A DNA stretch of 64,000 bases from Bicyclus anynana (GCF_947172395.1 NC_069083.1:7906501-7970500); one strand, 5' to 3'. Positions 1-12,324 are shown, counted from the stretch's first letter. A program made the numbers and translations. Notes: a model not told the origin generated them from the sequence alone.

Positions 1-235
1 ATAGTATAAGCCTTTTAAAAAAGAATACAATTAGCTTAGACTAAGAAACTTAATCTAACTTATCCTAATTACTATACAAACCATGCTCACGCGGAATGGT
101 GGCAAGAATACTGGCTGCATTTCCGCGCTGGACAGCCAGGCTGATCCTTTGCGCAAAAAATGAGCCAGGCCAGAAGGCAAGGGAGTGACAGAAGTGACAG
201 AAGTCACTCCCGTGTCCAGAAGCACGTTAAGCTAT
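1..235 (-). repeat. Dispersed repeat, reverse orientation
   Basis: CTAACTTATCCTAATTACTA followed by TACAAACCATG, and GCCAGGCTGATCCTTTGCGC, match in reverse 26460-26640 and partly 60485-60620. Confidence 0.45.
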
Positions 236-270
236 CAGTTCCAGTCTTAATCATTAACATCCGATAACGA

Positions 271-557
271 TCTCCGTGGCGCAGTGGTATGCGCGGTGGA
301 TTTACAAGACGTAGGTTCGATCCCCGGCTGGGCCGATTGAGGTTTTCTTAATTGGCTTCGGCCGTGGCTAGTTACCACCATACTTACAAAGACATACCGC
401 CAAGCGATTTAGTGTCCCGGTACGATGACGTGTAGAAACCGAAAGGAGTGTGAATTTCATCCTACTCCTAACAAGTCCGCGTTTATCTCAGATTGCATCA
501 TCACTTACTATAAGGTGAGATTGTAGTCTAGGGCTAACTTGTAGAGAATAAAAAAAG
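271..557 (+). mobile_element. Family-A SINE
   Basis: tRNA-like head (box A-like TGGCGCAGTGGT, box B-like GGTTCGATCCC), body with GAAACCGAAAGG and CTCCTAACAAG, and end GAGAATAAAAAA. A pol III-driven, LINE-mobilised repeat. Confidence 0.65.
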
Positions 558-948
558 AGTTAGCTTCTCATTGATTATGATGTCCGTGTTACCACCTTTT
601 TGAAGGCTTCCACTGAAAACCATCGCGGCAGCTCAGTAGCGTGCACTTCATACAAGCCTTAAATCACTGCATATATCTTAACAAATGTTTTGTCAATGCT
701 TATCCAATGCACATTTTCCCAGTTTGGTTAAATTGTCTTAAAAAGGTATGCACTAACCCAGATCAACAACTGCACGCCACTGCAGCAGCTTTATGCTGAG
801 TGAGATACCTTTATTTGGTCAGTAAACTTTTTTATTATGTGAAATTTCTATTTTCACCTTAGGTTAGTTTTAAGTTTCCGACCGAACAAAAAATTCTTTC
901 TTTAATTAAAATTAATTATAATAATATGTATAAGTATATATGCGCTTA

Positions 949-1270
949 TATGCGCTAGATACGTGATAGCCCAGTGAATATGACCTCTGCCTCCAATTCC
1001 GGAGGGTGGTGGGTTCGATTTCGGTCCGGGGCATGCACCTCCAACTTTTCAGTTGTGTGCATTTTAAGAAATTAAATATCGTGTCTCTAACGGTGAAGAA
1101 AAACATCGTGAAAAAACCTGCATACCAGAGAATTTTCTTAGTTTTCTGCGTGTGTGAATTCTGCCAATCTGCATTTGGCCGGCGTGGTGGACTATTTGGC
1201 CTAACCCCTCTCATTCTGAAAGGAGACTCGAGCTCAGCAGTGAACCGAATATGGATTGATAACGATATAT
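949..1270 (+). mobile_element. Family-B SINE
   Basis: GTGATAGCCCAGTGAATATG head with GGGTTCGATTTCGG and ending GAATATGGATTGATAACGAT. Confidence 0.6.
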
Positions 1271-1280
1271 GCGCTGAGTA

Positions 1281-1425
1281 GTTGTTTTTTCTTATTCTTT
1301 ACAAGTTAGGTAGTACAATCTCACCTTATGGTAAGTAAGATGATGCAATTTGAGATAGAAGCTGACTAACGCGTTAGGAGGAGGATAAAAATCCACACTA
1401 CTTTCGGTTTCTAGTAAAGTAGTTA
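1281..1425 (-). mobile_element. Family-A SINE, 5'-truncated
   Basis: Poly(T) start and TTCTTTACAAGTTAG, CTCACCTTATGGTAAG and GGAGGAGGATAAAAATCCAC in reverse orientation. It abuts the end of a family-B SINE. Confidence 0.6.
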
Positions 1426-1429
1426 TGTT

Positions 1430-2670
1430 TTGTGTTAATATGAAACTGTACACCGCGGCAGCTTGCAGGCGATAAGTTACCGCCACATCGTAAAACGGCT
1501 TCCTATGCGTTTTGGGAGGTGGGCAATGACTGACCATAACTTTTTAATTAACTAAGTCAGCTTCAACGTTATCTTTTATCATAACCCCTGAGTGAAAGCG
1601 TGGTGGTAGATTCCTAGATTCCTTTAATTGAAAATATTATAAAAAAAAACAAATTTAAAAAAATGCGAAAAAAGTCGTATTGTCTGTATGTCAGTCTGTC
1701 ATGAGCTCAAGACCCTTTACGACCATTTCAGGGATGCATATATGTATAAAGGTCTTCGCATGTAAGTACATAAAGAAAAATAGACTCGTAGATAGCAGTT
1801 AATTTTCAAAGACCAGCAGGGTTATTATGTAACTCGGTGTACCATTAAAGTAATCAGTCACTACATCGTTTTTCATCGTATTTTCGTTTTTGCATCTATC
1901 TAATATTGTGCTTTCAACTAAGTTGTTATTTTACGTAAAGTAATGTAAGGGTAGTAGCATGTAGTAACGTTATTTTAATGAAAAACTGATATTTACGTAA
2001 TTTCGTTGAAAAAGTCATGTTAGATAATCGTAGAAACAAAAAACGTTACCTTTAAATGGGAGGTAGCAGGTTTCAAAGGCTAGTGGCGTAACCATACCTA
2101 CCTAATTCATTTTATGGGGCCCAATAAAATTTGGTCTGTATTTGTTTTGTATTAGATTACTTCTGAGCTATAGGCCTCTTGGGCTGTGGACCCCTTCGTC
2201 CAGTGGCCCCTTGGCATTTTACCAGTCCTGCCGCCTTATAGCTACACTACTGTCCCAAACCTCAACCGTCCAAGTAGGTATGTTTATAGCGTAATTTACC
2301 TGTATTTATATTTTGAAATTCATTACAGAAAAACTGTCGCCATGAGTAAACTAACTGAACTTGCAACCTGACACATTGGCCAATGAGGACGTGACTGCAT
2401 CCGGCCTCTTATTGTATCGAGAAAGACGAGCCGTGGATATTTAGGTTATACCAGTGAGTTGTTACATCTAGAGATACAAAAACATAGTGAAAGCCTGCGA
2501 CTTAGTCAACGTTTTAACTTGTTTAGTTGAGGAGTTCCTATACTCAATTTGAGCTCGAACGAAAGGCACAAAGTGGTTCTAATTTAACATTCCAATATTT
2601 GGTCTACATATCTCGTACTAAAATATCTGAGTAAAATTAATGCTTGAAAGATTGTTCGGTATATAATTAT
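1430..2670. other. No gene seen
   Basis: AT-rich, no recognisable coding or repeat structure beyond short homopolymers. Confidence 0.4.
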
Positions 2671-2679
2671 TTATGCCAC

Positions 2680-2905
2680 TGTCATGTAATGGCCCCCCAT
2701 TGTAGCACGAGTGCTACAATCGCTAATTACGTGTAGTGGCATACAATACTTTTTCTACGACAAAATCTTCTAAATAATATACGATTACTATAATACTCCT
2801 CCCTCCTAGATTTATCTCTTATAAGGAAGCCTGAGTTTTTGTAGCCAATGACATAGAACTAAAAATAAAAAATAAACATTGTAGCACGGTTTACCCGTGT
2901 GGTAA
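2680..2905. repeat. Dispersed repeat with GTAGCACGAG
   Basis: ATTGTAGCACGAGTG, CGCTAATTACGTG and GTGGCATACAATACTTTT followed by TTTTTGTAGCCAATGACAT also occur in the same order at 44505-44720. Confidence 0.5.
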
Positions 2906-3534
2906 TGAACATTACCAAACGACCTGTATAGGAATGAATAGCTTTGTGATATGGTTTAAGGTTTTATATTGAGTAGATTACGAAACAATGGGACTAGAAA
3001 AAGATTGTATTAGCATGACTATCAGCCTATTTTAAAGGCCCAGACCTCTTCTTCTTTTAGGAGAAGGGATATGGAGCTTAGACCCACGCTGCTTCATTGC
3101 CGGTTGAAGGACATAAAAAAACATTGTATACCAGTATTTAAAATTCATAGACAATAACATTTTACTGGGTCTGTACGCAGTTCGACACGTGCCGTTGCGG
3201 TTAAGGTAAGTGTACGAAGGTATCAGATTCTGTACTTCAACGATTCGCTCGGTAACCAGTCATGAAAGCATGGACAGGGAAAATGCAAGATTTAATTACC
3301 TGGAAAGAAGAAATCAATGCTAGAAAGTTTCATCACATTACATCATCATTATCAGCCTACACAAGGACGAGCCTCCCTAATTATAGGACAGGGATATGGA
3401 GCTTAAACCCATCAAGCTGCTCCAATGCGGCTTGACGCGATAAAATAATAATTAATGGTCCATAGTCAGCAACTAAGGGCCTTATTAGATGAAGCGAGTT
3501 ATGCTTGGAGTTTTTCTGCGTGATCGAATCAGAA

Positions 3535-3700
3535 TTGAGGTGATGGCGACCCCGCACCGAAAAACGCAGTGATGGTCGCCCCTTCACTAGGTGGGCATCA
3601 ATCGGGTTGCAGGGAGCCGCTGGATGCTGGCGGCTCGAGACCGTTGTGTTTGGAAGTCCATGCAAGAGGTCTATGCCTAGTTTCGACGTCCGTTGGATAA
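3535..3700 (+). pseudogene. RTE-type LINE 3' coding remnant
   Basis: Encodes KRSDGRPFTRWASI, then after a frameshift VAGSRWMLAARDRCVWKSMQ and EVYA with a stop. This is the conserved C-terminus of RTE-like polymerases. No complete element is present. Confidence 0.5.
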
Positions 3701-3834
3701 TTAAGACGGTGATATTGAATAATAAATAATGATTATTCTTTATAATTAGATAATGTATAGGCCGGCCCGTCCATACGGTGAACGGAGCATTCGCTCCAGG
3801 CGCCAAATCTTAGCGAGCGCCTAAATGATAAATA

Positions 3835-5760
3835 AAAATTTTTTTTTTTTTAATTGTCTATATTTAAGGCGAAGAGTTGAACGAGATGCGCACGAATATA
3901 GTGCATGGGACCCATCGCTTCGCCATCCGGTGTCCGGGAGTATGATAGTAGAAGTTATCGTTATTCTATTACTTCTAAAATCCACGGTCTACGGTCGAAT
4001 TTCTAGTCGCGCCTGATTTTCAATTGGTCATTTTGGTTCTATTATTTTGGCCTATTTGGTTCTCCATAACTTCCTTACGCTTCAATTTTATTTATATAGA
4101 TACATTAACACTAATAATATATAGTATAGTAGTTTCGATTACCCGCTGCCAAGGCTAAAGACATTGGGGAGGCCACCATTCAGCTCCAAATGTATCGCAG
4201 GCACGAACTGAACCGTCACAAATTGAAAAAAGCTCGATTACCTCTTCGTTTCTTTCGATCCGACAAGGTTGGCTCGATATGGTTATGTTGGTATATTATG
4301 TACCTACCCGTATCTGATAGTAATGTTGCCTACAATATTTTTAATTGGGTTGAGTATTCGGGCAAAACGCGGATCATGCGTAGAACGTCGGTTCCTTTTT
4401 TTCCCCTCCAATTAGTCGAAAACTGTGTTAGGATTTAGTAGTGGGTACGACAATAGTCACAACGGGCAAGAATCGAACTTATAATCTCTCAGTGATGAGC
4501 CTGATCGACTGACCGGGAACTATTTATGTTAGATTATTTTTGTTCAATAAAATTTTGTCATTTTTTTTTATTTTTGTTGAAGGTTTAAAATAGATACCTA
4601 CCTAATAATGTAGATTCTAGATGGTTTTTTATTCAACTTATTCTGCTACTTACGTAATATAGGCTTGACTAAATTTATTTTCTGTGTTAAGTTCGCAGTT
4701 TCCTGAGCTAGGTCATGCGGTGCATTGTTCCTACATTTTTAAGTTTTACAAGTGAACTGAAATTATAAAACTAGGCTATGGACATTTATAATGTAACTAG
4801 ATTATATTTTTAATACTTAAGTAGGTACTTAGGTACGTGCAGAGATATAACTATAGGCAGGGTTGGTTGTAATGCCATGTGCCCAAGGTCGTCGCAAGTA
4901 ATGAGTGAATACCTGGAGTGTGATGGATGACACAAAGAATGAAATGTGGTCACTAAATCCTTCAGGATTATCTTAATTACCTACACCTACCTAGGTAGGC
5001 AATATTATAAACCCGCACCAATGTAGGTACAATAATTTATATAAATACCTGCCTAGAATGGAATTGGTTAAAATCTGGATTAGGTACCTTTAGATAAGGT
5101 AAAATCGACTCCTTTTATAATTTTTGAAGTCTCTAAAAATCTAGCTTACCTACCCGAGGGGGCAAGATGGACAATAAAAAAATAATTGCCGTACGCATTG
5201 TCGTGTGAGTTCGTCTATTCACGTCATACCTTTGCGTTTGCGTTTGGACACAGAAAACATAAGTAGGTAGGTATGTAGTTTGGTTGGTTGGTTAGTTCCT
5301 TACCTATAGATTCCCAGAAAATAGACTGTGACAGATGGACACACGAGTGATATTGTACTCAGACATTCGGAACTAAACGCACCTAAACGTAAAAATTGCG
5401 TGGTAATCTTTACCCATACAAAGCACAAAGTTTGTCTAGCGAGGTAAGTAGCTAGTATGTAGGTCTAGGCAGGTAAGTAACTAGTAATCTCGAAGTCAAT
5501 TTAATTTATTGTCTCTGTTAGGTCAATCAGAATTATTCATCAACTAGAACAATACAAAACCTTTGAGGATTTGAGTCGATCGATCCAATATGCCTATACC
5601 TACTATCTAGTATTTATTGCCAGTCTATACTTCCTTACCTACTAAAGCCTAAATCGATGTTTAAATTAAACTGAGGGTTGAAAACGCCTGCCATTTCGTA
5701 CTTACATACTTAATTAATAAAAAAAATATTAAACTTAGTATGAATAGTTTGTGTTATCGC
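3835..5760. other. No gene seen; TAGGTA-rich stretch
   Basis: The short word TAGGTA/TACCTA recurs many times between about 4600 and 5650. A tRNA-like reverse head (GAATCGAACTTATAATCTCT) at about 4455-4520 is probably a SINE fragment. Confidence 0.4.
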
Positions 5761-5764
5761 CGCG

Positions 5765-6010
5765 TTGCAACGACTTGCGGTACGGACGGCTTCAGTGTGC
5801 TCGTGGCGTTCGAGCCGTCCACATCTCTTGTTGTGTCATTCTTTGTTGTGGGAGACAACCAAATTGAGTAGAAAAGGGCAGTGTTTGTTAACAGTCAAAG
5901 GCGCCTTTAACCCTACACACAACGTTAACAAGTGCGTGACTTCACTCAAGGTCATTCTCTGCCATTCTAGGATCTCTTTGCTCGACATTAGTTTTCTTAT
6001 TTTTGTAATC
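5765..6010 (+). repeat. 3' part of the GC-rich LTR-like repeat
   Basis: Shares GTGTTTGTTAA, GTCAAAGG and TCATTCTCTGCCATTCTAGG with 48120-48290. Confidence 0.5.
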
Positions 6011-6705
6011 ACTCCTGAGTGTGCTAAAATTTGTAGTTAAATCTAATTGTTCGATCATTAATTTAGGAACAAGTTAATTAAAATTATTATTAGGTGTAAA
6101 AACACTAGGTAGCAATTTATAGGTACCTACCTACCATAAATTTTAAATTTTAATTTGTTTGTTTGTGTTTGTTGTGTTGAGGTTTGTTGATAAACATTCC
6201 ACATCGTATTTGGCTTTATTAGGTACATACCTATAGAAAGTAGATATTAATCTACGTGTGTAAAAAACCTGGCATTAGTATAAGTGGTCAAAAATGATAT
6301 GAATATGAAAAGAAATTTTCTAATTTGGTCAAAATGGTTACAACTAGTGACATCTACCATCTCAATAAAAAACCTTTTTGTACAATAAAATCAGTGACAA
6401 GTTTCAGCAGATACCATAAAACGACTCCACAGTCAGCGCAGTACACACGAATCAGGCAACCTAGTTCACGGTAATCACAATAGATGGCTCTGTACCCTAT
6501 TCTCAGCTGATGGTTAACATCTACTCTACAAACAATCTACATCACAGGAAAACATAATATTACAAGGTAAGATAAATAAAGCTTAATATTAAATAGTTAT
6601 TTTCTTTAAATTTATTTTTACAAATCAACCAATTTACAGGGTTTAGGCTGCATAGCCTTTATATGTGGTCCTCATAGCACATTGCACACTTATCATCTTT
6701 GAGCC

Positions 6706-7515
6706 ACGATAGCCCAGTGGACAAGACCTCTGCCGCCGAATACGGAGGGTAAGGGTTCGAATCCTGTCCGGGGCACCTCCAAGTTTTCAATTGTGTGTCA
6801 AATTAAATATCACGTGTCTCAAACGGTGAAGAAAAAGCATCGTGAGGAAACCAGAGATTTTTTTTAATTCTCTGCGTGTGTGAAGTCTGCTTATCCCATT
6901 GGACCAGCGTGGACTATTTGCATAGCTGGGCACCGTTAATCAAATAGTTAACTTCGTTAATCGTTAGTCCGCTACAAAAACGGTTAGCTTCGTTAAACGT
7001 TAAAGCGTTACATGTCGGAAGAATTAACGCAAGTTAACGTTAATCGTTAATCCGTTAATATGACTGGTTAATATTGCATTTTTATATCATTGTGTGAGAT
7101 CCCCATTGCAAAAATAAAGGTGAGCACTGGGGAAAAGTGACATAATTTGTTTTTAGTTGATTTTTTCTATAATTTTAACATAAATATAGTAATTTGTTGA
7201 TTTCTTTGAAAAAAAATCTTTCATAATTTCTTACTTGTCTAAACCTGTTAATCACGTCGCGCGGTAAATAGTAAGCATTGGATTAACGATTAACGGACTT
7301 CTGCACATTAACGGAAGTTAACGGGTCCGTTAACATTTTTAAAAGTTAACTTAAAAGTTAATCCGTTAATCAAAATGTTAACTTCGTTAATTAACGATTA
7401 ACGGATTAACGAGTTAATGCCCAGCTATGACTATTTGCCTAATCCCTCTCATTCTGAGAGGAGACTCGAGCTCATCAGTGAGCCGAATATGGGTTGATAA
7501 TGATGATGATGACAC
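6706..7515 (+). mobile_element. Family-B SINE interrupted by a hAT-type MITE
   Basis: Head with box A-like GATAGCCCAGTGGA and box B-like GGGTTCGAATCC, body with ATCACGTGTCTCAAACGGTG, and end CCGAATATGGGTTGATAATG with GAT repeats. It is split between 6920 and 7430 by the MITE. Confidence 0.7.
6921..7429. mobile_element. hAT-type MITE with 8-bp target duplication
   Basis: Perfect 12-bp inverted ends CATAGCTGGGCA/TGCCCAGCTATG and flanking ACTATTTG (6913-6920, 7430-7437). The inside is rich in GTTAACG/CGTTAATC words near both ends. There is no coding capacity. Confidence 0.75.
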
Positions 7516-7951
7516 TCGCCTTCCTGTAGCGCCTGCACTATGGCGAAGCACTTGACATCATGATAATAACTAGACTGTAAATGTACCTAGCTATATGGTT
7601 TGACAAAAAAAAAGCTCTTCACATTTAAGATTTCAAATATATTTGTACATTTTAAAATGTAGCGTACATACATATTACTAACTTAAACTATTTTTGAAAT
7701 AAGCTTGTTAAAAACAAAATAATTAAATAATAAATCAATATCACAATGTGACTCTTCAACCACTGCAGTATTAGATCTCCGAAGGTAGTCTTCCATTCTT
7801 GGCGACCGCGCGACCAACTGCTTAGTATGAGTTTATATGGAGCACTAAACAAAGCCCGAGACCGCGTCGCGCGACCATCGATCGTAGATCGTTAGATGGG
7901 CTCCGAAGCGTCGCCGAATTGTCACTGGTTTCGCAAATGCTTCCAAAATGA

Positions 7952-8086
7952 TCACAGAGACACACATAATTCCTTAATTATGTGTGTCTCTGTGACATAA
8001 TTAAGACACAGAATTAAACAACAAACAATTAAACAATTGTTTAATTGTTTGTTGGGATTAAACAAGGGATTTTCTTGTTTAATCCC
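7952..8086. repeat. Cluster of three consecutive palindromes
   Basis: First, a 20-bp stem with a 4-nt loop (7952-7971 / 7976-7995). Second, a perfect 36-bp palindrome centred on CAATTG (8019-8054). Third, a 13-bp stem GGGATTAAACAAG/CTTGTTTAATCCC with a 7-nt loop (8054-8066 / 8074-8086). The word ATTAAACAAG recurs at 8091. Confidence 0.8.
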
Positions 8087-8652
8087 TTGATTAAACAAGA
8101 AAAACACAGTAAAATATGTTTTAAGTCACAGCATGCGCTTGTTGCATACTAAGTCATGATGTGCGTGCACGTCTTTGAGTAATGACACATTGTGCGTTCT
8201 TTAATATGGGGCCCACATAACGATATAGATAGATGGGAGCGACCACTTTTGCTTTGTGCTCCTTATAAATTGATACTAAGCAGTGCACTGCTGCTGCAAC
8301 CAAACCAACCAACCAAACCAAGAACAGAAGTCTACCTTTAGAGGCGAATAAGAAAGTGGCAGATCATACTTTTCATATTCTACAAGAAATAGGAATTCTA
8401 TCGTTTTGTAGGATAAACTTAAAATGCTTATGCTGAACAGTCTGACAAAGCCCCTACCTAATAATGATTACCTATGATGCAAAATATCACTCAGATTCAG
8501 TATAACTATTATTATGGGTTCAAAAATATATACAGATAGGTAAAAGTATCCAATAAATTATATGTATCATTAATTAGGACTTTACTTAACACTATTTACG
8601 ATCATAATTATTATGATAGTCTTATAGTCTACCTATTATGACATATCGGAAA

Positions 8653-8975
8653 ACTATGCCACGCCTCCTTCCTTATAGAAGAAGGGTTATAGAGCTTAGG
8701 CCCAACACACTTCACCAATGCGGGTTGGCGGGCTTAGGGCCATTATGTTAAATTCGTTAACAACCACTAACAGAAGTCAATGGTAATGACCGTAACCGAC
8801 AATTCGTGCTCTCCGAGGCGTAAGACCACCAACATCTCAACTTCTGAGCAACAACAACAGCTGAGGATTTGAACAAAACAAATCTTAAAAGAAAAACTTA
8901 GTGTTACCCCAACCCAGAATTGGAACCTAGGACCTAGTGAAACCATATAGGCTAACACCTGGATCAATGGGGAAG
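8653..8975 (-). mobile_element. Possible tRNA-headed SINE, fourth family
   Basis: Reverse strand has GATCCAGGTGTTAGCC (box A-like) and GGTTCCAATTCTGG (box B-like). The tail CCTTATAGAAGAAGGGTTAT with GAGCTTAGGCCC resembles pieces at 3040-3115 and 3360-3440. Confidence 0.4.
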
Positions 8976-9654
8976 TTTTTATTGCTTATGTTACTGGCTA
9001 AATATAATCTGTACTAATACTATATAATTATATATATAATCAGTATAATACTGGCTATGTATAATCCGGTTTTATATACAATGCCTAGGCAATGTATAGA
9101 ATGCAAAGGGCTTTCTGGGAATGTATGAAATATTATGAATATGATTTTCTTTTACATGTAGGTATCTTTTTTATGTATGAATGAAAGGGCGACGGAACGA
9201 GTTGTAAATGTCTACTATGTTAATCTGTGGCTTGCTATTAATTTAATTTAAGTTACTGTTGTGAACCAACATAAATGTTATCTGTTGGTTCACAAATTTA
9301 GTTTGCCAGTAACATATTATACAATATACATATTGCTGTACATATTACATAGAACCATATAGTTCCCATTCCCATGGGAATACATGGGATAAAACATAGC
9401 CTATGCTACTCCGTAATAATGTAGCCTGTGCAAGAATTTTTCAAATCGGTCCAGTAGTTTTTGAGTTCATTATAAATAGATTTTTATTTTGATTTAACTA
9501 CATATTTACCTTAAGAGAGAGCATGCTTTATAATTTAATGTAGGTACATAAGTAATACTTAATTAACAGTTCCTATAGGATAACTATACACCTACATAAA
9601 AATAAAATATGGCTAAAAACTAAATCTTATTGTATATTGTGTGTACAATGTACA

Positions 9655-10016
9655 TGTTTCACAATAAATTTATTTTAAATAATCAGAATAATTACATTAG
9701 AACAAGAATCACATTATAAATAGTAAACTGTTAATAATTTTTTTGTTGTTTAGATGTGGTTGCCTGTACATGCTAGTGCACTTCTTGGTGCTGTAAGATG
9801 AATTTGCATTAGCAGTAGTGCTACCAAGTGTAGACAAAATATCATCCAATAATTTGACAAAAGAGACAGCAGTATATCCTTTTTTCCTTCATGAGATTAT
9901 CTCATTGGTTGCATGGTAGCACTATCTATATTAGAAAATATTCACATATTAGAATAAGTGGATATTTTCCAATAGTTTACATTGACTCTTAAATCAATTA
10001 TCTGAATATTTGCAAT
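9655..10016 (-). pseudogene. Decayed duplicate of the 3' end of the F-box gene
   Basis: The stretch runs parallel to the last ~330 bp of the neighbouring F-box gene in the same order and orientation. Shared blocks include the stop-proximal ACAATAAATTTA and ATCAGAATAA segments, GAATCACATTATAAATAGTA against GGATCACATAGTAAATAAGTA, a GTTGCCTGT block, and at the upstream end TGGATATTTTCCAATAG against TGGATATTTTCTAACAG followed by GTTTACATTG. There are many indels and no ORF, so it is a truncated, dead tandem copy. The plus-strand TTTATT at 9669-9674 mirrors the gene's poly(A) signal. Confidence 0.6.
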
Positions 10017-10135
10017 ATGTACAACTTAAAGAATAAGTTTTAAATATAGTTAAATAAATTTATTAATACAGTTCCTGTATATAAAATTAAATGATGGCTG
10101 AAACACAATAACACATTATTATGTGTATAATATGT

Positions 10136-11908
10136 TTACAATAAATTTAAACTAAAAACATCAGAATAAGGATCACATAGTAAATAAGTATTCGTGAATA
10201 ATTTTATTACTGTATCCTTTTGTTTAGAAGAGGTTGCCTGTTTTATGATGTTTGTATACTTCCTTCTGTCACTCCACGAGGCATAAAGATACAGATACAT
10301 ACAATATAAGTTTACACATTGCTTAAGCACATCAGATGGGCTTGAAAAGTTTGCATTATCAGATATATCCAATATATGGATATTTTCTAACAGTTTACAT
10401 TGGCTCATAGATGAAAATAGCGCCTCAAAATCAATACTTCTATCAATTAGTTGAATATTTCTAATTGACTTATTCAATGGTAGAGATCTAGATATTGCTG
10501 CATGACATGAACAGCAAGAATTAGCTTTCACAGATAAAGTAACAAGATTTTGACAGCATGTAAATAATATTTTAAAAAAATCAAGATGGTAGCGTATGTG
10601 TCCACTCAAACTTAAGTATGTCAATTTTCTCAAATAGTCAGTTTGTGAGGATAAGTTTACAGTACATTTGATGTTATTTTCAAACATGAGAGCTAACTGG
10701 CATTTACTTTTTTCTTTAAAAGCTGTGTCAAAGTCTAGTACACAAATTGGTGGACCAGTTCTTCTCTTTTTGCCATTCATTGTTGGGCAGTGAGGGCACA
10801 GTTGTGTGTCTTGGGGAATTGTAACATATAGATTAAAATCATTGGGTACCGCAATGTCTGTTAATGCATCAAAATAGCATGGAAAAATGGGTCTTAACTT
10901 ACACCACAAATTTGAAAAAAATATATCATCAAACTTTGTCAAACTTTTATTCCAAAGCATGATACAGACATTTCCAGACAAATCAATATCAAAATTACGT
11001 GTAATATTAAACTCTATGTTCAAAATCAAGTGTAAAATGTGTTTGCTGAAGAATTTTTCAAATATAGGAGTCACATAACATATTGGTTTCGTCAAACAAT
11101 GTTTTCTAATGATAATTATAGATTCATAATGATCAAAACTAAATACATCAAACGGAGACATTTGATTCATACAACCGTGACTTTGGAAATCTCCGTGCTG
11201 GTTTGCAAAATGATGCATCATACAGGCCGCCGACATTTGGATTTTGGTACTGGAAATACATACAGTGAAGTTCTCAAAACATAGAACATCAGGCGAAGAT
11301 AATGCACTGTGTGTTGGATCGCAATCTATAATTGTGAATTTTATGTTTTTTAACATAGCCTTACCTAATATGAGACTAGGTAGCTGAGAATACAACATAA
11401 TATGGAGATTACCCACAAAGTGAACATTTTCAAAGTTCTTGAACATTTTTTGATACTGTTTAATGTTAGACTGATTCAATACTACTTCCTGTAACTTTGT
11501 GTATGGCTTACCAAATGAAAAATTAATGCTAACATCTTTTATAGTTGGACACACATCATGAATGTGAACTAAGTCAGTGATTGAAATATTAGTATAAGTG
11601 ACATCCAATGTTTTCAGACAATGCAGTTTCTTGACTACTGGCATGAACACTGTCTTATATAAGTTGAACATTCCACAAACATTTAGTTCCTGCAGATGTC
11701 TTGAGATCTCTTTGAAAAACGGCAATTTAAAGGTCTCCGGTTTTGCCACAACATGAAGTGATAAGTTGCACTTTTTTATAACACCAAACGTTGAAATAAT
11801 GTTCTGCACACGTTCACAAGCAATGTATAGGTTGTTTAATGATTTTATATCCAGCATCTTGATAATTAAGATGATAATTTCATCGGGCAAATTCAGTAAG
11901 AGACTCAT
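10136..11908 (-). CDS. F-box / leucine-rich-repeat-like protein, single exon
   Basis: This is the longest ORF in the window: 590 codons, uninterrupted, stop TAA. Residues about 4-45 match an F-box: a Leu-Pro-Asp-Glu-Ile start, hydrophobic spacing, and a run through LDIKSLNNLYIACERVQNII. F-box proteins bind Skp1 and present substrates to an SCF ubiquitin ligase. The rest has irregular Leu-rich segments resembling degenerate LRRs: about 90-135 (LQELNVCGM, LKTLDVTYTNISI) and about 450-560 (LTYLSLSGHIRY, LVTLSVKANSC, LENIHILDISDNA). A Cys-rich stretch near residue 370 (CPHCPTMNGKKRR) is unusual. No membrane segment or signal peptide is evident. The start is the first Met and directly precedes the F-box. 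A minus-strand AATAAA (plus 10059-10064) lies about 70 nt after the stop. The lack of introns could mean a retrocopy or a naturally intronless FBXL-type gene. Family placement is inferred from pattern only. Confidence 0.75.
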   Translation of the reverse strand: MSLLLNLPDEIIILIIKMLDIKSLNNLYIACERVQNIISTFGVIKKCNLSLHVVAKPETFKLPFFKEISRHLQELNVCGMFNLYKTVFMPVVKKLHCLKTLDVTYTNISITDLVHIHDVCPTIKDVSINFSFGKPYTKLQEVVLNQSNIKQYQKMFKNFENVHFVGNLHIMLYSQLPSLILGKAMLKNIKFTIIDCDPTHSALSSPDVLCFENFTVCISSTKIQMSAACMMHHFANQHGDFQSHGCMNQMSPFDVFSFDHYESIIIIRKHCLTKPICYVTPIFEKFFSKHILHLILNIEFNITRNFDIDLSGNVCIMLWNKSLTKFDDIFFSNLWCKLRPIFPCYFDALTDIAVPNDFNLYVTIPQDTQLCPHCPTMNGKKRRTGPPICVLDFDTAFKEKSKCQLALMFENNIKCTVNLSSQTDYLRKLTYLSLSGHIRYHLDFFKILFTCCQNLVTLSVKANSCCSCHAAISRSLPLNKSIRNIQLIDRSIDFEALFSSMSQCKLLENIHILDISDNANFSSPSDVLKQCVNLYCMYLYLYASWSDRRKYTNIIKQATSSKQKDTVIKLFTNTYLLCDPYSDVFSLNLL

Positions 11909-12324
11909 CTCGAATGGTATTAGATATTGCCTTTTTAATAAGTTAGCATTCGATGTGTTTCAACGTTTTTGTAATCACCAGATTATAATATCGCAAGGCC
12001 CGGCACCATTTTTGATATTGTTATATCTATCTTTGTTGATTTAATTGAAGAGTTTAAAAATATTAATTATTACACAAAGCAAACCTCAAATCACAAATTC
12101 ACAACCTCAACTCAAGTAACAATTAAATTTTTTGGTTATTTTGATTTGATTTGACATTTGATCAGATGCACTCACAGATGATTACACAGACAACAAATGA
12201 AGATGATTTAGCACAGATTATCAGAATTAAACGAACTGTTTGTAATAGGTCTGAGGTGCTACGTACATCAGAGATGTCAAATGAAGTTTTTGTATCAGCT
12301 GTCTAATGCTCAGACGAATGAATT

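Noticed and set aside
271..340. tRNA gene (TGGCGCAGTGG...GGTTCGATCCC)
   Set aside because: The same head recurs many times with the same body and A-rich tail and has no acceptor-stem pairing. It is a SINE.
912..1281. Genes in overlapping ORFs at 912-1214 and 1006-1281
   Set aside because: Both are translations of a family-B SINE. The same peptides recur at 14379-14696 and 57554-57948.
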